Shown in pieces: positions 14,207 through 16,076 of a stretch of 16,076 nt of DNA (its first letter is position 1; each line of letters opens with the position of its first letter). The stretch is taken from assembly GCA_947464665.1 (NCBI GenBank), contig CANHXV010000027.1, positions 1-16,076 of the forward strand, written 5' to 3'. The notes under the pieces are model-generated. The model was given only the letters and a program-made list of their open reading frames with translations. It searched no databases and had not been told where the DNA came from. This DNA comes from Comamonadaceae bacterium. GTDB taxonomy: Bacteria > Pseudomonadota > Gammaproteobacteria > Burkholderiales > Burkholderiaceae_C. A program made the position numbers and the translations under genes.

Positions 14207-15640
14207 ATGCCCACTCGCGCTACCAAAATCGTTGCCACCTTAGGCCCCGCATCCAGCGATCCTGCCATGTTAGAGGCCATGATTCGCGCTGGTGTGAATG
14301 TGGTCCGTTTGAACTTCAGCCATGGCAAAGCACAAGATCACATCGACCGTGCCAAGTTGGTGCGTGAAGCTGCCACTCGTGCGGGCCGAGAAGTGGCCAT
14401 CATGGCTGATTTGCAAGGCCCCAAAATCCGCGTTGGCAAGTTTGCCGAAGGCAAAGTCATGTTGGAGCCAGGTGCCAAGTTTGTGCTCGACGCCTCCCGC
14501 GCAGAACCCGGTGACTTAACTGGCGTTGGCCTTGATTACAAAGAGCTTCCCCGCGATGTCAAATCTGGCGATGTGTTGTTGTTGAACGATGGCCTGATTG
14601 TGCTCACCGTTGACTCAGTGCAAGGTGAAAAAGTTAACACCACAGTCAAGTTGGGTGGCGAATTGTCCAACAACAAAGGCATTAACAAACAAGGTGGAGG
14701 CCTGACTGCACCAGCTCTTACAGCCAAGGACATGGAGGATATTAAAACCGCCATGAGTTTCCAGGCAGATTACGTGGCAGTGAGCTTTCCTAAAAATGCC
14801 ACAGACATGGAAATGGCCCGTCAGTTGGCCAATGTGGCAGCGGCCCAATACAACCACAAGCCCGGCTTGATTGCCAAAATTGAACGCGCAGAAGCAATTC
14901 CCCGGTTGGAAGAAATTTTATTGGCCAGCGACGGTATCATGGTGGCCCGCGGCGACTTGGCCGTAGAAGTCGGCAATGCCGTGGTTCCGGCATTGCAAAA
15001 ACGCATGATCAAATTGGCCCGTGCGCACGACAAAGTGGTCATCACGGCCACGCAGATGATGGAAAGCATGATCACCAACCCAGTGCCTACACGCGCAGAA
15101 GTGAGTGACGTGGCCAACGCGGTGTTGGATGGCACCGATGCTGTGATGTTGAGCGCTGAAACAGCAGCTGGTAAGTTTCCCCTTGAAACCGTTGTGGAGA
15201 TGGCCAAAATTTGTTTGGCTGCTGAAGCGGCCGAAGAGTTTGAATTGGATGCCGATTTCAGTGGTCAGACTTTCAGCCGAATTGACCAGTCCATCGCTAT
15301 GGGCGCTTTATTCACAGCACACCACCTGCATGCAAAGGGTATTGTGGCCCTCACCGAATCAGGTTCAACCGCTCTGTGGATGAGTCGCCACCGCGTCAAA
15401 ATTCCAATTTATGCCTTAACAACCAAGCTCAGCTCGCAACGCAAAATGGCGCTTTATCGCAATGTGCGGCCCTTGTTAATGGACACCAGTGCAGACCGCG
15501 ATACAGCTTTGGCACAAGCAGAAAAACATTTGAAGACTCGTGGCATCGTGTCCTCGGGTGACATCTACGCCATCACATGTGGTGAGCCCATGGGTGCACC
15601 AGGCGGTACCAACATGCTCAAAATTTCAAGAGCCGAATAA
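14207..15640 (+). CDS. pyk: Pyruvate kinase
   Basis: A 477-residue glycolytic enzyme converting phosphoenolpyruvate and ADP to pyruvate and ATP. Landmarks in order: RATKIVATLGPASSD (3-17), GVNVVRLNFSHG (about 28-39), MADLQGPKIRVG, the small B domain (about 70-170), the catalytic LIAKIERAEAIP with the conserved lysine near 224, MVARGDLAVEVG (245-256), TQMMESM and SAETAAGKFP. The C-terminal domain (about 345-477) includes LTESGSTALWMSRHR. A GGAG lies about 12 bases before the ATG. Its stop is 3 bases from the stop of the opposing PAP2 gene. In many relatives pgk and pyk lie close together; here two unrelated genes separate them. Confidence 0.97.
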   Translation: MPTRATKIVATLGPASSDPAMLEAMIRAGVNVVRLNFSHGKAQDHIDRAKLVREAATRAGREVAIMADLQGPKIRVGKFAEGKVMLEPGAKFVLDASRAEPGDLTGVGLDYKELPRDVKSGDVLLLNDGLIVLTVDSVQGEKVNTTVKLGGELSNNKGINKQGGGLTAPALTAKDMEDIKTAMSFQADYVAVSFPKNATDMEMARQLANVAAAQYNHKPGLIAKIERAEAIPRLEEILLASDGIMVARGDLAVEVGNAVVPALQKRMIKLARAHDKVVITATQMMESMITNPVPTRAEVSDVANAVLDGTDAVMLSAETAAGKFPLETVVEMAKICLAAEAAEEFELDADFSGQTFSRIDQSIAMGALFTAHHLHAKGIVALTESGSTALWMSRHRVKIPIYALTTKLSSQRKMALYRNVRPLLMDTSADRDTALAQAEKHLKTRGIVSSGDIYAITCGEPMGAPGGTNMLKISRAE

Positions 15641-15643
15641 GTA

Positions 15644-16076
15644 CTAGCTTTTTCGATTTCGTCCAATGAGGTGAAAAAGAGCATGGCTCATCCAGCCTAC
15701 AGTCCAGCACAACCATGCCGTCCAAAGGGTGTGGCTCATGAAGTGCGCGCCGCGCATTAGCTGTGAGAAACCCAAAATAAATCCGACGCCGATTGCCAAT
15801 ACCAGCCACAGCATGGCGCCAGGGGCATTGTTTTGTCGAAGACCAAAGTAGGCCGCCATGAAAGCAAAGCCGGTAGAGGCGTGGCCTGCCGGAAAGCAAT
15901 GACCGCCGCTGCCATCGCCAAACCAGAGGTTCCAATGAGACACATAGGGCGCAGCCCCGCCAAACGCCTGCAGGTCCCATGGGCAACTTGTTTGGCTGAA
16001 GCCTTTGATCAAAGTCACCGACAAGAGTGCGCTGAACACAGATAAAAACAAACGGACTCGATCGGCTGTGGCCAAG
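15644..16076 (-). CDS. PAP2-family membrane phosphatase (partial, 5' end outside window)
   Basis: At least 143 codons are present; the frame stays open to the window edge, so the ATG at 16075 need not be the true start. The phosphatase motifs are visible: SGGHCFPAGHAS (56-67 of the visible part), equal to the PSGH motif, and RGAHFMSH (106-113), equal to the R-x5-H-x3-D-like motif with His in the last place. The upstream motif region reads SCPWDL (30-35). Several hydrophobic helices surround these. Members dephosphorylate lipids such as undecaprenyl diphosphate, phosphatidic acid or lipid A at the outer face of the inner membrane; the substrate here is unknown. Ends with the basic tail GRNRKS. 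Confidence 0.83.
   Translation of the reverse strand, partial: LATADRVRLFLSVFSALLSVTLIKGFSQTSCPWDLQAFGGAAPYVSHWNLWFGDGSGGHCFPAGHASTGFAFMAAYFGLRQNNAPGAMLWLVLAIGVGFILGFSQLMRGAHFMSHTLWTAWLCWTVGWMSHALFHLIGRNRKS

Noticed and set aside
1..16076. Defence island, prophage, transposon, CRISPR array or novel multi-gene system
   Set aside because: Almost all of the window is covered by recognisable core or metabolic genes. I saw no transposase, integrase, spaced repeats or unknown gene cluster.

Overview
The window reads as chromosomal core from a betaproteobacterium of the Burkholderiales, most likely a Comamonadaceae-type organism. This rests on protein resemblance (GyrB tail, SecDF, DprA/Def/Fmt, Pgk/Pyk) and moderate GC content; the genus cannot be fixed from sequence alone. 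A truncated gyrB at the left edge suggests that the replication origin, where dnaA-dnaN-gyrB usually lie in this group, is not far to the left.

Layout, left to right. (1) The gyrB 3' end (+) runs tail-to-tail into an RhtA-like amino-acid exporter (-). (2) A low-affinity iron permease family protein (+) converges on a three-gene cobalt-type nitrile hydratase operon (-): alpha subunit, beta subunit, accessory/activator protein. (3) The yajC-secD-secF protein-export operon (+) starts divergently from the nitrile hydratase operon. (4) dprA (-) converges on secF and diverges from def-fmt-azlC-azlD (+): peptide deformylase, Met-tRNA formyltransferase and a two-part branched-chain amino-acid exporter. 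(5) pgk (+) ends at a bidirectional terminator shared with a membrane fatty-acid desaturase (-). (6) A 315-base gap then leads to a NiCoT-type nickel/cobalt transporter (+) and pyk (+). (7) A truncated PAP2-family phosphatase (-) closes the window.

How the genes work together. YajC, SecD and SecF form the accessory complex of the Sec translocon. Def and Fmt act at the two ends of N-formylmethionine metabolism. Pgk and Pyk are the two substrate-level phosphorylation steps of glycolysis. The nitrile hydratase alpha subunit carries the Thr-type metal motif of cobalt enzymes and a His/Asp-rich N terminus, and the NiCoT transporter about 10 kb away could supply the metal; that link is inference.

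I see no mobile element, CRISPR array, tRNA, rRNA or clearly novel multi-gene system. The most interesting points are the cobalt nitrile hydratase operon between housekeeping genes, its possible pairing with the metal transporter, the fmt/azlC overlap, and the very tight convergent junctions, two of which have inverted repeats spanning both stop codons.
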